Of a DNA stretch of 64,000 nucleotides, positions 9,084 to 18,393 are shown one piece after another. Source of the DNA: Paractinoplanes pyxinae. GTDB taxonomy: Bacteria > Actinomycetota > Actinomycetes > Mycobacteriales > Micromonosporaceae. Below the pieces are notes generated by a model. It was not told where the DNA came from. It saw only the letters and a program-made list of their open reading frames with translations, and searched no databases. The translations under genes were made by a program, and so were the position numbers. The first letter of the stretch is position 1. Each line of letters begins with the position of its first letter. The DNA is taken from NCBI RefSeq assembly GCF_026626335.1, contig NZ_JAPNTZ010000004.1:372001-436000 (forward strand), read 5' to 3'.

Positions 9084-9827
9084 ATGAGGGATGTGCTGGT
9101 CACGGGATCAACGGGAATCGGCGGCGCGGTCGCGGCCGCGTTGGGGGAGCGGGCGCTGACCGTCGGGCGGAACGGCGCCGTCCGGGCCGATCTGAGTCTG
9201 CTGAGTGAAACGGCGCGGGCGGCCGACGAGGTGGGAAGCGGGCGCCTCGCGGCGATCGTGTGCTGCGCGGGCATCTTCACGCTGCGCGCCGAGCACACCG
9301 AGGAGGGGCTGGAACGGGCCTTCGTGCTCAACTATCTGTCCCGCTATCTGCTGGTCCGCCGGCTGCTGCCGCGGCTCGTGCCGGGCGGCCGGGTGGTGCT
9401 GGTGGCGAACGCGGGCCGTTATGGCGACACGCTGGGACCGATGGACGATCTGAACCTGCGGCGCGGCGGCCGGGGTCTGCGGATCGCCGGGCGCACCCAG
9501 CACGCCTGCGACCTGTTCGCCCTGGAACTGGCGCGGCGGGAACCGGGCCTCGCGGTGAGCTGCGTCGACCCCGGGCTGGTGGCGACGCGTGTGTTCCGCG
9601 ACGCGCCGGGCGTCCCCGCAACGCTGCGGTTCCTGCTGAACGCCGTGCAGCAGCGTTTCGGCGCCGACCCCGCACGGGCGGCCCGTACGCCGGTCGGGCT
9701 GGCCGTGAACGGCCACGAGCCGGGCTTCTACGGCCCCGGCGGCGCCCGGCTGAAGCCGCCGGAAGCGGAGCGGCGCCGGGAGCTGTGGGCGGCCAGCGAG
9801 GACCTGGTGCGGGAGTTCTTGCCTTAG
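9084..9827 (+). CDS. SDR-fold protein lacking the catalytic Ser-Tyr-Lys (probable pseudo-enzyme)
   Basis: A 247-residue Rossmann-fold protein of the short-chain dehydrogenase family. The cofactor loop TGSTGIGG (7-14), the CCAG equivalent of NNAG (60-63) and the structural Asn (N83) are present. At the catalytic positions the YxxxK motif is replaced by AGRTQ (135-139), and the usual serine region reads VANAG (107-111). Three of the four catalytic residues are therefore missing. It probably binds a nucleotide but cannot act as an ordinary SDR. It is divergent from the AraC regulator, and its stop codon overlaps that of the convergent MetE-like gene by 4 bases. The translation reads through cleanly, so a sequencing error is unlikely. 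Confidence 0.85.
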   Translation: MRDVLVTGSTGIGGAVAAALGERALTVGRNGAVRADLSLLSETARAADEVGSGRLAAIVCCAGIFTLRAEHTEEGLERAFVLNYLSRYLLVRRLLPRLVPGGRVVLVANAGRYGDTLGPMDDLNLRRGGRGLRIAGRTQHACDLFALELARREPGLAVSCVDPGLVATRVFRDAPGVPATLRFLLNAVQQRFGADPARAARTPVGLAVNGHEPGFYGPGGARLKPPEAERRRELWAASEDLVREFLP

Positions 9828-10945
9828 CCCCACACCTCCTCGGCGGTCTCGACGATCAGGGCCAGCTTGGCCACCTCTTCGTCGTACGTGAGCACGTTGC
9901 CCTCGACGGTGGAGGAGAAGCCGCACTGGGGTGACAGGCACAGCTGCTCGAGCGGGACGTAGCGGGCGGCCTCGTCGATGCGGCGCTTCAGCTGGTCCTT
10001 CGACTCGAGCCGGCCGCGCTTGGTGGTGACCAGGCCCAGCACCACCTGCTTGCCGGGCGGGACGAAGCGCAGCGGGGCGAAGTCGCCGGACCGGTCGTCG
10101 TCGTACTCGAGGAAGAAGCCGTCGACGGCCAGCTCGTTGAACAGGGCCTCGGCCACGAAGTCGTAGCCGCCCTCGGCCGTCCACGACGAGCGGAAGTTGC
10201 CCCGGCACATGTGGGTGGTGACGGCCAGGCCCTCGGGGCGGCCGGCGATCGCCGCATTGATCTGGCGGATGTAGCGCAGGTGCTGGTGTTCGGCGTCGTC
10301 GCCACGCTCGGTGAGCAGGCGGCGCTGGGCCGGGTCGTTCAGGTAGGCCAGGCTGGTGTCGTCGAGCTGCAGATAGCGGCAGCCCAGATCGGCGACGCGG
10401 CGCACCTGCTCGGCGTAGGCGGCGCTGAGGTCGGCCCAGAACTGATCCTGGTCGGGGTAGACGGCGGGATCGATGGCGGCCCGGCCGCCGCGGTAGTGCA
10501 CCATGCTGGGCGACGGGATGGTCAGCTTGGCCGTGACGCCGGGCTCCACGACGGACTGCAGGAACGAGAAGTCGTCCCCGAAGATCGTCTCGGTCAGCCG
10601 GATCGGGCCGTCGACGGCCAGCGCGGCCGACTCGAAGTCGATCTCGCCCTCGGCGTTGCGGAAGTGGACCTGGATCTTCTCGTCGGTGGGGTGGATGCCG
10701 CCGAGGCGGTAGATGTAATCCATGTGCCACGACGTGCGGCGGAACTCGCCGTCGGTGGCCGAGCGCAGGCCCACGTCGCGCTGCATGCGCACCACGTCGC
10801 GGATCGCCTCGTCCTCGGCGGCGCGCAGCTCGTCGGCGTCGATCTCGCCGGTGGCCCGTCGCTCGCGGGCCTCGAGCAGCTGGGCCGGGCGGAGCAGGCT
10901 GCCGACGTGGTCGGCCCGGAACGGTGGCGTCTCGCGCAGCGTCAT
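9824..10945 (-). CDS. MetE-like (cobalamin-independent) methyltransferase
   Basis: A 373-residue protein equivalent to the C-terminal catalytic half of MetE, as in the YxjG/YxjH group, which transfers a methyl group to homocysteine or a related thiol. The zinc ligands are visible: HMC in THMCRGNFR and the cysteine in LSPQCGFSS near the C-terminus. The N-terminus FRADHVGSLLRP is typical. The ATG at 10945 is chosen; it lies 4 bases after the stop of the upstream gene, whereas a longer reading would overlap it. It is the last gene of a four-gene minus-strand operon. With no N-terminal half, the folate donor and acceptor are uncertain. Confidence 0.85.
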   Translation of the reverse strand: MTLRETPPFRADHVGSLLRPAQLLEARERRATGEIDADELRAAEDEAIRDVVRMQRDVGLRSATDGEFRRTSWHMDYIYRLGGIHPTDEKIQVHFRNAEGEIDFESAALAVDGPIRLTETIFGDDFSFLQSVVEPGVTAKLTIPSPSMVHYRGGRAAIDPAVYPDQDQFWADLSAAYAEQVRRVADLGCRYLQLDDTSLAYLNDPAQRRLLTERGDDAEHQHLRYIRQINAAIAGRPEGLAVTTHMCRGNFRSSWTAEGGYDFVAEALFNELAVDGFFLEYDDDRSGDFAPLRFVPPGKQVVLGLVTTKRGRLESKDQLKRRIDEAARYVPLEQLCLSPQCGFSSTVEGNVLTYDEEVAKLALIVETAEEVWG

Positions 10946-10949
10946 GGCC

Positions 10950-11636
10950 TCACCGTAACTCCGGAGGAAACGGTTCGCCCCGGTTGAGGGCATCGATCAG
11001 TTCCAGGGCGGCCGGTGGGCCGCCGTTCGCGTCGAGCCACCGGCTCACCTTGCAGCCGGCCCGGGAGTAGACCTGCTGGTCGGTGCTCGCGGCCCGCAGC
11101 CAGGCGGACAGGGTCCCGGGCAGCGGGTTGTCGCCGGCCGGGCCGTCGCAGTGTGCGCCCAGGTAGCGCGGGTCGGCCGAGACGACCACGGCCAGGCCCT
11201 CGTCGAACCACTGCGGCACCTCGCCGTCGAGCCGGTGGTGCAGCTCGACGTGCGACATCTCGTGCGAGGCGATGACCGCGTCGAGCCCGCGCGGCGAGAG
11301 CATGAAGGCCCGGTTGAGGATGGCGATGCCCTTCTCGCCCCCGCCGCCGATACGGTCGTAGCAGTCGTCGGTGAAGCAGGCGACCAGCCGCGGGTCGGTT
11401 TCGCGGCCGCCGTAGAACTCGGCGACCCGGCGGCGGGCCTCGGCCACCAGGGTTTTCAGCTGTTCCCGCTGCGCCGGGGTGAGACCGCGTTCGCTCCACA
11501 AGCCGTCCTGCACCCGGGCCAGCCCGTAGCAACCGGGGCAGGTTGTCGCGGCGGCCGACGGGTAGGCGAGGGCCAGGACGCCGGCGGCCGTCGCGAGCAG
11601 AACGACGACGGCGGCGGCGATCCAGCGAAATCTCAC
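10950..11636 (-). CDS. Membrane-anchored or secreted HExxH metallopeptidase-like protein
   Basis: A 228-residue protein with an N-terminal hydrophobic segment (WIAAAVVVLLATAAGVLALA) that acts as a signal or anchor. The exported part carries a zinc-peptidase signature HEMSH followed about 17 residues later by WFDEGLA, the pattern of the MA-clan gluzincin fold where the second Glu is the third zinc ligand. Several cysteines (CPGC; CFTDDC; C in AHCDGP) could form disulphides. The start is a GTG with a weak ribosome site. It sits between the Gfo/Idh gene (39 bases upstream) and the MetE-like gene (4 bases downstream). The substrate is unknown. Confidence 0.78.
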   Translation of the reverse strand: MRFRWIAAAVVVLLATAAGVLALAYPSAAATTCPGCYGLARVQDGLWSERGLTPAQREQLKTLVAEARRRVAEFYGGRETDPRLVACFTDDCYDRIGGGGEKGIAILNRAFMLSPRGLDAVIASHEMSHVELHHRLDGEVPQWFDEGLAVVVSADPRYLGAHCDGPAGDNPLPGTLSAWLRAASTDQQVYSRAGCKVSRWLDANGGPPAALELIDALNRGEPFPPELR

Positions 11637-11675
11637 CCGGCCAGTGTTCCGGGGCGGCTGCCGGAACGCATCGGA

Positions 11676-12647
11676 CTACGGTCGGAGATTCGCCCCGGCG
11701 GCCGCCCTGACCGCCTCGAGCGCCGCGGCCTGCTCGATCGCGTCGGCCCGGCCGAAGGCGGGCGGCGTGCCGGTGGCGATCGCGCGGGACGCGAGAACGA
11801 ATTCCAGCCGGTACGGGTCCTCGCCGGCAACCGGCAGCCGCTTGACGGCGCCGCCGCGTTCCAGCTCGACGTGGTCCACCCGGCAGATCCACGGGTCGGG
11901 GACGCGGATGATCCCCTCGCTGCCGATCAGCTCCAGCTCGTCGCGGCGCGGGTAGTCCAGCGCCACGTCGAACTGCCCCAGCACGTCGCCGGGCAGCGCC
12001 AGTGTGGCCGCCAGGCGCAGGTCGGAGCCGTCGGCCCCTTCGGCGGCGTCGACGACCTGCTCGGCCCGCACCCGCAGCGGCTGCCCGCCGAACAGCCGTA
12101 TCGCGCTGACGCAGTAGCAGCCCAGGTCGAGCAGGGCGCCGCCGCCGAGCCGCCCGGTGCGCCGGATGTCACCCGGCGGCACGTCCACGGAGAGCGCGGC
12201 CCGGATGAACAACAGCCGCCCGATCGCCCCGTCGGCCAGCAGCTGCCGGACCAGCGCGGTGTGCGGATGGTGCCGCCACATCAGGCCCTCGACGCACAGT
12301 TTGCCGGCCGCCTCGGCCGCGTCGAAGCAGGCGGCCGCGTCGGCGGCGGTCATCGCGAACGGCTTCTCGCACAGCACGTGCTTGCCGGCCCGCAGCGCCC
12401 GGATCGTCCACTCGGTGTGCAGCGCGACCGGCAGCGGGATGTAGACCGCGTCCACCTCGTCGTCGGCCAGCAGCTCGTCGTACGAAGCGGCACTGCGGGG
12501 CAGACCCAGTTCATTTGCGTACGCGGCGGCGCGCTGCCGGTCGCGGCCGGCCACGGTGACGAACTGCGCCTCGGCCGAGCCGCGAAGCGCCTCGGCGACG
12601 ACCCGGCCGATCGAGGCGGTGGACAGCATTCCCCATCGGACGGTCAT
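11676..12647 (-). CDS. Gfo/Idh/MocA-family oxidoreductase
   Basis: NAD(P)-dependent dehydrogenase of sugars or inositol-like substrates, 323 residues. The N-terminal Rossmann domain begins TVRWGMLSTASIGR, and the family signature CEKPFA lies near residue 95. The C-terminal substrate domain begins with a glycine-rich segment GRLGGGALLDLGCY. The start is the ATG at 12647, which overlaps the stop of the hemopexin-repeat gene as ATGA, indicating translational coupling; the longer reading frame lacks this. Members of this family act on varied sugars or heme-like substrates, so the substrate cannot be named. It is the second gene of the operon with the hemopexin, peptidase-like and MetE-like genes. 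Confidence 0.88.
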   Translation of the reverse strand: MTVRWGMLSTASIGRVVAEALRGSAEAQFVTVAGRDRQRAAAYANELGLPRSAASYDELLADDEVDAVYIPLPVALHTEWTIRALRAGKHVLCEKPFAMTAADAAACFDAAEAAGKLCVEGLMWRHHPHTALVRQLLADGAIGRLLFIRAALSVDVPPGDIRRTGRLGGGALLDLGCYCVSAIRLFGGQPLRVRAEQVVDAAEGADGSDLRLAATLALPGDVLGQFDVALDYPRRDELELIGSEGIIRVPDPWICRVDHVELERGGAVKRLPVAGEDPYRLEFVLASRAIATGTPPAFGRADAIEQAAALEAVRAAAGANLRP

Positions 12648-13864
12648 GGCTGCCGAGCCGTTCGTTCGTCGCGGCCGAGGGACAGGTGACGGGCGAATGC
12701 CGCGTACGCGCAAGGGTTGTGCAACGCGGCGGCGGCGGGACTGCGGTCGTAGCGGGCGGGCCACCGCGGGTCGTCATGGGTGTGCGGCAGGTGCAGCCGG
12801 TCGGCCTCGGGATCGGAGACGTACCACTGAGGAGTCTGGGCCGCGACCGGGTCGACCGCACGGACCGACTCGCGGAGCAGCAGCTCGGCGCGGTCGGCCG
12901 GGCCGCGTACGGCGTAATGGGGGGTGAAGTTGAAATTGGTGTCCCAGAAGTAGGCCGGGGGCGCCTCGACTCGGTGATCGAGGCGCATCGACTCGGCGGC
13001 GGTGCGGAACCGGAAGCGGAGCGAGCTCTCGCCCAGCGCGGCCAGCACCCGGGCGAACTGGGCCTGCACCAGGCCGATGGCCCGCGCCTTCTCGGCCGCG
13101 CCGGCCGTCGGCGCCACGTGGAAGTGGGTGGCCAGGGCGGTGGCGAACAGCGGGTCGAACGGCACGGTCAGGTGCCGCACGGCATCGGCGATCCAGACCA
13201 GCACCTGCGCCTTGGCCCGGCCGGCCAGCAGCAGCTCGACCAGGCCGGGCCAGTCGTCCTGGACGGTGCGGACCGGCCCGTCCACGTGGGGCTCGCCGTC
13301 GGGCCCGAACCCGATCCGCAGATAGTGCCCGCCCTTGAACAGAAAGCCGTCGAGGGCCGCGTCGACACCGGCCGCGAACGGCGTCACCATGCCCGCGATC
13401 GCGGCGATCGGACGGGGATAGCCGGGATCGGGCTTCTCGCTGACCCAGTCCCAGCGCGTGTACTGGTCGCCGCGGAAGAAGAACGCCTTGCCGTCGCCGT
13501 TGCCGGCCGCGTCCACCCCGGTGGCCGAGACGCCGGTCAGCGCCCACTCGGAGAGCGGGCTGACCCCCGAATCGCCGAGCCCGCTGATCAGGTCGATGCG
13601 CGAGTATTTGACCCCGCGGAACTGGAAGCCCAGCCGGGCGTGCCGGCCCTGGCCCTTGAGCGCGGCGTCGAGCCCCTGGTGCGGGCCGACGGGCGAGAAC
13701 GGCCGGCCGAAGCCGAGCCCGGCGACGTCGTGGACCCCGTCGGCGACCCGCTGCCGGGCCAGGTCGTAGAGCACGTAGTGGTCGGCGAGGAAGAACGTCG
13801 CCTCGTGCGAGCCGTCCGCGTTGCCGCGCGCGGCGTCGATGTAACGCTCGTTCGGGTCAGCCAC
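12644..13864 (-). CDS. Hemopexin-repeat protein with degenerate protease-like C-terminus
   Basis: A 406-residue protein. Residues 20-200 contain four hemopexin-type blades, each with an aromatic strand such as TFFLADHYVLYDL, VKYSRIDL, AFFFRGDQYTRWDW and GFLFKGGHYLRIGF. The C-terminal 200 residues resemble aspzincin-like bacterial domains in layout: LLLRESVRAVD stands where HExxH would be, and the segment ends in NPCAYAAFARH, like the NxxxYAxFA close of that group. Both histidines are replaced by arginine, so it is probably catalytically dead. There is no signal peptide. It starts with GTG and has a weak ribosome site. It is the first gene of the operon, divergent from the aldo/keto reductase with 135 bases between. 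The protease comparison is tentative. Confidence 0.78.
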   Translation of the reverse strand: MADPNERYIDAARGNADGSHEATFFLADHYVLYDLARQRVADGVHDVAGLGFGRPFSPVGPHQGLDAALKGQGRHARLGFQFRGVKYSRIDLISGLGDSGVSPLSEWALTGVSATGVDAAGNGDGKAFFFRGDQYTRWDWVSEKPDPGYPRPIAAIAGMVTPFAAGVDAALDGFLFKGGHYLRIGFGPDGEPHVDGPVRTVQDDWPGLVELLLAGRAKAQVLVWIADAVRHLTVPFDPLFATALATHFHVAPTAGAAEKARAIGLVQAQFARVLAALGESSLRFRFRTAAESMRLDHRVEAPPAYFWDTNFNFTPHYAVRGPADRAELLLRESVRAVDPVAAQTPQWYVSDPEADRLHLPHTHDDPRWPARYDRSPAAAALHNPCAYAAFARHLSLGRDERTARQP

Positions 13865-13999
13865 CCTGCGCAGCGTAGTTGTGTCACTCCGTGATGGCGC
13901 TCGGCCGAACTGCCGATTACGGCTGGCCGATCATCGTTTCGGCTCCCCCGGCGCGGGTTAGGTTGGTGATGTTCCATCCCATCCCTGCGGAGGCTTGCC

Positions 14000-15031
14000 G
14001 TGCCCGAGATCTACACCGCCGACGCGGACCGTTACGCATCCATGGAATACCGCCGCACCGGCCGTTCGGGCCTGAAGCTGCCGGTGGTGTCGCTGGGGCT
14101 GTGGCACAACTTCGGCGACGACCGGCCGCTCGAGACCCAGCGGGCCATCCTGCGCCGCGCCTTCGACCTCGGCATCACGCACTTCGACCTGGCCAACAAC
14201 TACGGGCCGCCGTACGGGTCGGCCGAGAGCAACTTCGGGCGGGTGCTCGCCACTGACTTCGCCCAGTACCGCGACGAGCTCGTCATTTCGACGAAGGCCG
14301 GCTACGACATGTGGCCCGGCCCGTACGGCGAATGGGGCTCGCGCAAATACCTGACCGCGTCGCTTGACCAGTCGCTGAAGCGGATGGGCCTCGATTACGT
14401 CGACATCTTCTACTCGCACCGGCACGACCCCGAGACGCCGCTGGAAGAGACGATGGGCGCGGTGGCCGACGCCGTCAAGGCGGGCAAGGCCCTGTACGCG
14501 GGCATCTCCTCGTACTCGCCGGAGAAGACGGCCGAGGCAGCGGCCCTGCTGCGCGGGCACGGCGTGCCGCTGCTGATCAGCCAGCCCTCGTACTCGATGC
14601 TCAACCGCTGGATCGAGGGCGGCCTGCTCGACCAGCTGGAGCGCGACGGCGCCGGCTGCATCGCGTTCTCGCCGCTGGCCCAGGGCATGCTCACCGACCG
14701 CTACCTGAACGGCCTGCCCGAGGGCTCGCGGGCGACCGAGCACAAGTCGCTGACCGCGGACTGGATCAACGACGAGAACCTGGGCAAGATCCGGGCGCTG
14801 AACGACATCGCCCAGCGCCGCGGGCAGTCGCTGGCGCAGATGGCGATCGCCTGGGCCCTGCGCGACCCGCGGATGACCTCGGTCGTGCTGGGGGCCAGCA
14901 GCGTGGCCCAGCTCGAGAACAACGTGGCCGCCCTGGGCAACCTGGCCTTCACGGCCGACGAGCTGGCCGAGATCGACAAGTACGCCACCGAGTCCGGCAT
15001 CAACCTCTGGGCCCGATCCAGCGACTCCTAG
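14000..15031 (+). CDS. Aldo/keto reductase, glyceraldehyde-3-phosphate reductase (YghZ/Kv-beta) type
   Basis: NADPH-dependent aldo/keto reductase of 343 residues. The N-terminus MEYRRTGRSGLKLPVVSLGLW is typical of the YghZ/Kv-beta branch, which reduces L-glyceraldehyde 3-phosphate and other aldehydes. The tetrad is visible: Asp in HFDLANNYG with the Tyr, Lys in ISTKAGY and His in YSHRHDP. The insert MWPGPYGEWGSRKY is also characteristic. The GTG start at 14000 has GGAGG about 7 bases upstream. It is divergent from the hemopexin operon, and its stop lies 3 bases from that of the convergent unknown gene. Confidence 0.9.
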   Translation: MPEIYTADADRYASMEYRRTGRSGLKLPVVSLGLWHNFGDDRPLETQRAILRRAFDLGITHFDLANNYGPPYGSAESNFGRVLATDFAQYRDELVISTKAGYDMWPGPYGEWGSRKYLTASLDQSLKRMGLDYVDIFYSHRHDPETPLEETMGAVADAVKAGKALYAGISSYSPEKTAEAAALLRGHGVPLLISQPSYSMLNRWIEGGLLDQLERDGAGCIAFSPLAQGMLTDRYLNGLPEGSRATEHKSLTADWINDENLGKIRALNDIAQRRGQSLAQMAIAWALRDPRMTSVVLGASSVAQLENNVAALGNLAFTADELAEIDKYATESGINLWARSSDS

Positions 15032-15034
15032 GCG

Positions 15035-15712
15035 CTAGGCGAGCAGGGCCTCGCGCATCTCTTTACCGGGGTTGAAGCCGCCGACGACCTGCGGGGACTC
15101 GGGGTCGTAGATGTCGACGACGTGGTTGCGGCGCATGAGCTCACGGACCGGCCGGGGCAACGGCGGTTCGTCGCTCATCGCGCCGCGCAGGTCGCGGGCC
15201 GCGGCGATCAGGCGGTGGGCCAGGATGGCGCCGTCGGTGTCGGGGCGGACCCGGGCGAACTCCCAGCCGTCGATCGTCAGGTCGAGCACCTCGAGGACGT
15301 GGGCCAGCAGCGGGCCCGGCTCGGTCTGGCGCACGGCCCGCTTGGCCTCGGTGCTGAGCACCCCGGCGGCCGCGCTGACCTGGATGTACGGGTGGAGGCG
15401 GCACGGCAGCGTGAACAGCTGCCAGCGCAGCCGGCCCCGCCCGTCACGCCACAGAGACCGGTAGTCGGTGCGGTCGATCGGGAAGCCGGTCTGGGCCACC
15501 AGGTCGGCGTACGCGCCGTCGGCGAACTCGCGCAGGATGGCGGCCGCCGCGGCCACCCCCTCGTCGCCGCTCAGCAGCGGGACGACCGCCTCGGCCTGCT
15601 CGCGGAACGAGCCGGGCAGGTGGGCGCCGAACCTTTCCCGCACGTCGTCGACGATCGCCTGACCGGCGCCGGGATCACTCTGCCGCCCGGAACCGCGCCG
15701 GAACCACCGCAT
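15035..15712 (-). CDS. Hypothetical cytoplasmic protein
   Basis: A 225-residue soluble protein I do not recognise. The start is the ATG at 15712 (RWFRRGSGR); the longer ORF would run antisense into the next gene. The sequence is alpha-helical with no membrane segment or signal peptide. Notable runs are DVRERFGAHLPGSFREQAEAV, split by conserved-looking prolines, and a C-terminal HVVDIYDPESPQVVGGFNPG. The middle (WQLFTLPCRLHPYIQVSAAAG) may be a compact core. It is divergent from the next aldo/keto reductase, with 115 bases between starts. No function is inferred. Confidence 0.75.
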   Translation of the reverse strand: MRWFRRGSGRQSDPGAGQAIVDDVRERFGAHLPGSFREQAEAVVPLLSGDEGVAAAAAILREFADGAYADLVAQTGFPIDRTDYRSLWRDGRGRLRWQLFTLPCRLHPYIQVSAAAGVLSTEAKRAVRQTEPGPLLAHVLEVLDLTIDGWEFARVRPDTDGAILAHRLIAAARDLRGAMSDEPPLPRPVRELMRRNHVVDIYDPESPQVVGGFNPGKEMREALLA

Positions 15713-15827
15713 GCCGCCTCGCTCCACCGTCGCCGGAAACGCGGCAATGCTAGTCGTTTTCTGATCTCGGCGGGGTATCAGGTTCGGTGGGACGCTCGGT
15801 CCCCGTACGGGAAAGAAGGTTTTGATC

Positions 15828-16685
15828 ATGCAGAGTCGCCGCATCGGTGACGTGACGGTCGGCGCGATCGGGCTCGGCGGCATGCCGATGTCGATCGAGG
15901 GACGGCCCGACGAGGAGCGGTCGATCCGCACGATCCACGCCGCCCTCGACGCCGGCATCACCCTGATCGACACCGCCGACGCCTACCACATCGGCGCCGA
16001 CGAGGTCGGTCACAACGAGACGCTGATCGCCCGCGCGCTCGGCTCCTACAGCGGGGACACCTCGGACGTGCTGGTCGCCACGAAGGGCGGGCACCTGCGC
16101 CCGGGCGACGGCAGCTGGACGGTGAACGGCTCCCCGGACTACCTGCGGCAGGCCTGCGACGCCTCGCTCAAGCGGCTGGGCGTCGAGGCGATCGGGCTGT
16201 ACCAGTACCACCGGCCCGACCCGAAGGTCGACTACGCCGACGCGATCGGCGCCATCCGCGACCTGCTCGACGCCGGCAAGATCCGGATGGCCGGCATCTC
16301 GAACGCGAACCCGGACCAGATCCGCCAGGCGCAGGAGATCCTGGGCGGCCGGCTGGCCTCGGTGCAGAACCAGTTCTCGCCGGCCTTCCTCTCGTCCGAG
16401 CCCGAGCTGCGGCTCTGCGACGAGCTCGGCATCGCCTTCCTGCCGTGGTCGCCGCTCGGCGGCATCAGCAAGGCGTCCGAGCTGGGCGGGCAGTCCGACC
16501 GGTTCGCCGCGGTGGCCGAGCGTCACGGGGTGAGCCCGCAGCGGGTCTGCCTGGCCTGGCACCTGGCCAAGTCGCCCGTGGTGGTGCCTATCCCGGGCGC
16601 CAGCCGGCCCGAGACGATCCAGGACTCGGCCCAGGCCCCGGAGCTGAAGCTGACGGCCGACGACCTGGCCGAACTCGGCATCTGA
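15828..16685 (+). CDS. Aldo/keto reductase
   Basis: A 285-residue aldo/keto reductase, a different branch from the one at 14000. The catalytic residues are in DTADAYHIG (Asp, Tyr), VATKGGH (Lys) and YQYHRPD (His). The cofactor-binding C-terminal motif [13 protein letters not shown] matches the family. The ATG at 15828 is chosen because the ribosome site GAAGG lies 8 bases upstream; an in-frame TTG two codons earlier is less likely. A hairpin terminator follows 19 bases after the stop. Substrate unknown; it probably reduces an aldehyde or sugar ketone with NADPH. Confidence 0.9.
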   Translation: MQSRRIGDVTVGAIGLGGMPMSIEGRPDEERSIRTIHAALDAGITLIDTADAYHIGADEVGHNETLIARALGSYSGDTSDVLVATKGGHLRPGDGSWTVNGSPDYLRQACDASLKRLGVEAIGLYQYHRPDPKVDYADAIGAIRDLLDAGKIRMAGISNANPDQIRQAQEILGGRLASVQNQFSPAFLSSEPELRLCDELGIAFLPWSPLGGISKASELGGQSDRFAAVAERHGVSPQRVCLAWHLAKSPVVVPIPGASRPETIQDSAQAPELKLTADDLAELGI

Positions 16686-16704
16686 CGGTTGTATTTCGGT
16701 TCGC

Positions 16705-16733
16705 GCCGCCCGAGTTCTCCGATCTCGGGCGGC
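16705..16733 (+). terminator. Hairpin terminator after aldo/keto reductase gene
   Basis: A perfect 10-base-pair stem (16705-16714 with 16724-16733, GCCGCCCGAG) and a 9-base loop, 19 bases after the stop codon and 64 bases before the chemoreceptor start. It probably separates the two transcription units. Confidence 0.7.
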
Positions 16734-16797
16734 CACCGACGAACTGACTCCTCGAACGCGGCCCGCACTCCCGGGGCGCCTGTGCGAGGAGAGAGCG

Positions 16798-18393
16798 ATG
16801 GGGCTGATCGGGCGGTTCTCCGATCTTCGGGTCAGTACGAAGATCCTGACGTCGGTGATGGTGGTGGCCGCGCTGGGAACGGGTGTCTCCTCGTTCGCGG
16901 CGGTCAAGATGTCGCAGATCAACCAGAACACCGATGAGGTCTACAGCGGCACCCTGCAGCTCGAGACCATCGCCGAGATGCGCAACGCGTTCAACCGCGT
17001 CCGCATCGACTCGCTCAACCACTTCCTCACCGGTGACGACGCCGTCGAGGCGGAGGCCGAGAAGGCCATCGCGAAGGACAGGAAGACCCTGGCCGACACC
17101 GAGGCCCGCTTCAAGGCGTTCCCGCTCGGGCCGGCCCGCACCGCGGCGCTGGCCGAGTTCGACCGGGCCTGGACCAGGTACGTGGACGTGCTGGACAAGA
17201 AGCTGCTGCCGGCGAGCCGGGTCGACAACGACGCCCTGGTCGCGTCCGTCCGCAAGAACGAGGTCGAGCCGCTGGTGGCGCAGGCCCGCGAGGCCATGGA
17301 CACCCTGTCGGCGCAGACGATCGCCAACTCGAAGACGGAGCAGGCCGAGGCTCAGGCCGCGTACGAGAATGCCCGCACCCTGATCATCGCTCTGATCATC
17401 GCCGGGCTGGCCTTCGGCGTCGCCCTGGCCGTCGGCGTGGCCCGGCTGATCACCAAGCCGCTGGCCCGGGCCGTCGAGGTGCTGACGGCCATCCGCGACG
17501 GCGACCTGACCGCCCGCACCGGCCTGCACGGCAAGGACGAGGTGGGCCGGCTGGCCGAGGCGCTCGACACCTCGACCGAGTCGATGGCGGCCATGGTCCG
17601 CCAGGTGGCCGACAACGCGCACCACGTCGCGGCCGCGTCCGAGGAGCTGTCGTCCGTCTCGGTGGAGATGTCCTCGGCCGCCGAGGAGACGTCGGCCCAG
17701 GCCGGCACCGTCTCGTCCGCCGCCGGCCTGGTGTCGCAGAACGTGCAGACCGTGGCGGCCGGCGCCGACGAGATGGGCGTGGCGATCCGCGAGATCGCGA
17801 CCAGCGCCACCCAGGCCGCGTCGGTCTCGGCCCAGGCCGCGCAGACCGCCGACAAGACCAACGAGATCGTGGCCCAGCTCGGCCGTTCCTCGGCCGAGAT
17901 CAGCAGCGTCGTGCAGCTGATCACGGCGATCGCCGGGCAGACCAACCTGCTCGCGCTGAACGCGACCATCGAGGCGGCCCGGGCCGGCGAGATGGGCAAG
18001 GGCTTCGCCGTCGTCGCCTCCGAGGTCAAGGACCTGGCGCAGGAGACGGCCCGGGCCACCGACGACATCTCCCGCCGGATCGGCACCATCCAGAACGAGA
18101 CCGAGCAGGCCGTGGTGGCCATCGGCGAGATCACCGAGGTGACCGCGCGGATCAGCGACCACGCCGCCACCATCGCGGCCGCGGTCGAGGAGCAGACGGC
18201 CACCACCAACGAGATGGCCCGCAGCGTCGCCGAGGCGTCGACCAGCGCCCACGACATCGCCGGCACCATCGCGGGCGTGGCCCAGGCGGCCGACGCCACC
18301 GCCGCCGGGGCCACCGAGACCCAGGCGACCGCCCAGGAGCTGGCCCGGATGGCCGAGGACCTGCGCCGGACGATCGCGGTCTACCGCGTCTGA
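16798..18393 (+). CDS. Methyl-accepting chemotaxis protein
   Basis: A 531-residue transmembrane chemoreceptor. Order: short cytoplasmic tail, first membrane helix (about 14-36), a periplasm-facing four-helix-bundle sensor (40-195), second membrane helix (about 197-220), HAMP domain (220-275) and the long cytoplasmic signalling hairpin. The highly conserved tip reads [18 protein letters not shown], followed by [15 protein letters not shown], so it should bind CheA/CheW. The ATG has GAGGAGAG upstream. Chemoreceptors are rare in most actinobacteria but numerous in genera with swimming spores such as Actinoplanes. Its 3' end overlaps that of the convergent dehydrogenase by 13 bases. No other che genes are in the window. 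The ligand is unknown. Confidence 0.93.
   Translation: MGLIGRFSDLRVSTKILTSVMVVAALGTGVSSFAAVKMSQINQNTDEVYSGTLQLETIAEMRNAFNRVRIDSLNHFLTGDDAVEAEAEKAIAKDRKTLADTEARFKAFPLGPARTAALAEFDRAWTRYVDVLDKKLLPASRVDNDALVASVRKNEVEPLVAQAREAMDTLSAQTIANSKTEQAEAQAAYENARTLIIALIIAGLAFGVALAVGVARLITKPLARAVEVLTAIRDGDLTARTGLHGKDEVGRLAEALDTSTESMAAMVRQVADNAHHVAAASEELSSVSVEMSSAAEETSAQAGTVSSAAGLVSQNVQTVAAGADEMGVAIREIATSATQAASVSAQAAQTADKTNEIVAQLGRSSAEISSVVQLITAIAGQTNLLALNATIEAARAGEMGKGFAVVASEVKDLAQETARATDDISRRIGTIQNETEQAVVAIGEITEVTARISDHAATIAAAVEEQTATTNEMARSVAEASTSAHDIAGTIAGVAQAADATAAGATETQATAQELARMAEDLRRTIAVYRV

Noticed and set aside
5641..9087. Very long plus-strand ORF opposite the LAL and AraC regulator genes
   Set aside because: It is the antisense shadow of two well-supported minus-strand genes; the translation is low-complexity Gly/Arg/Pro and has no family resemblance.
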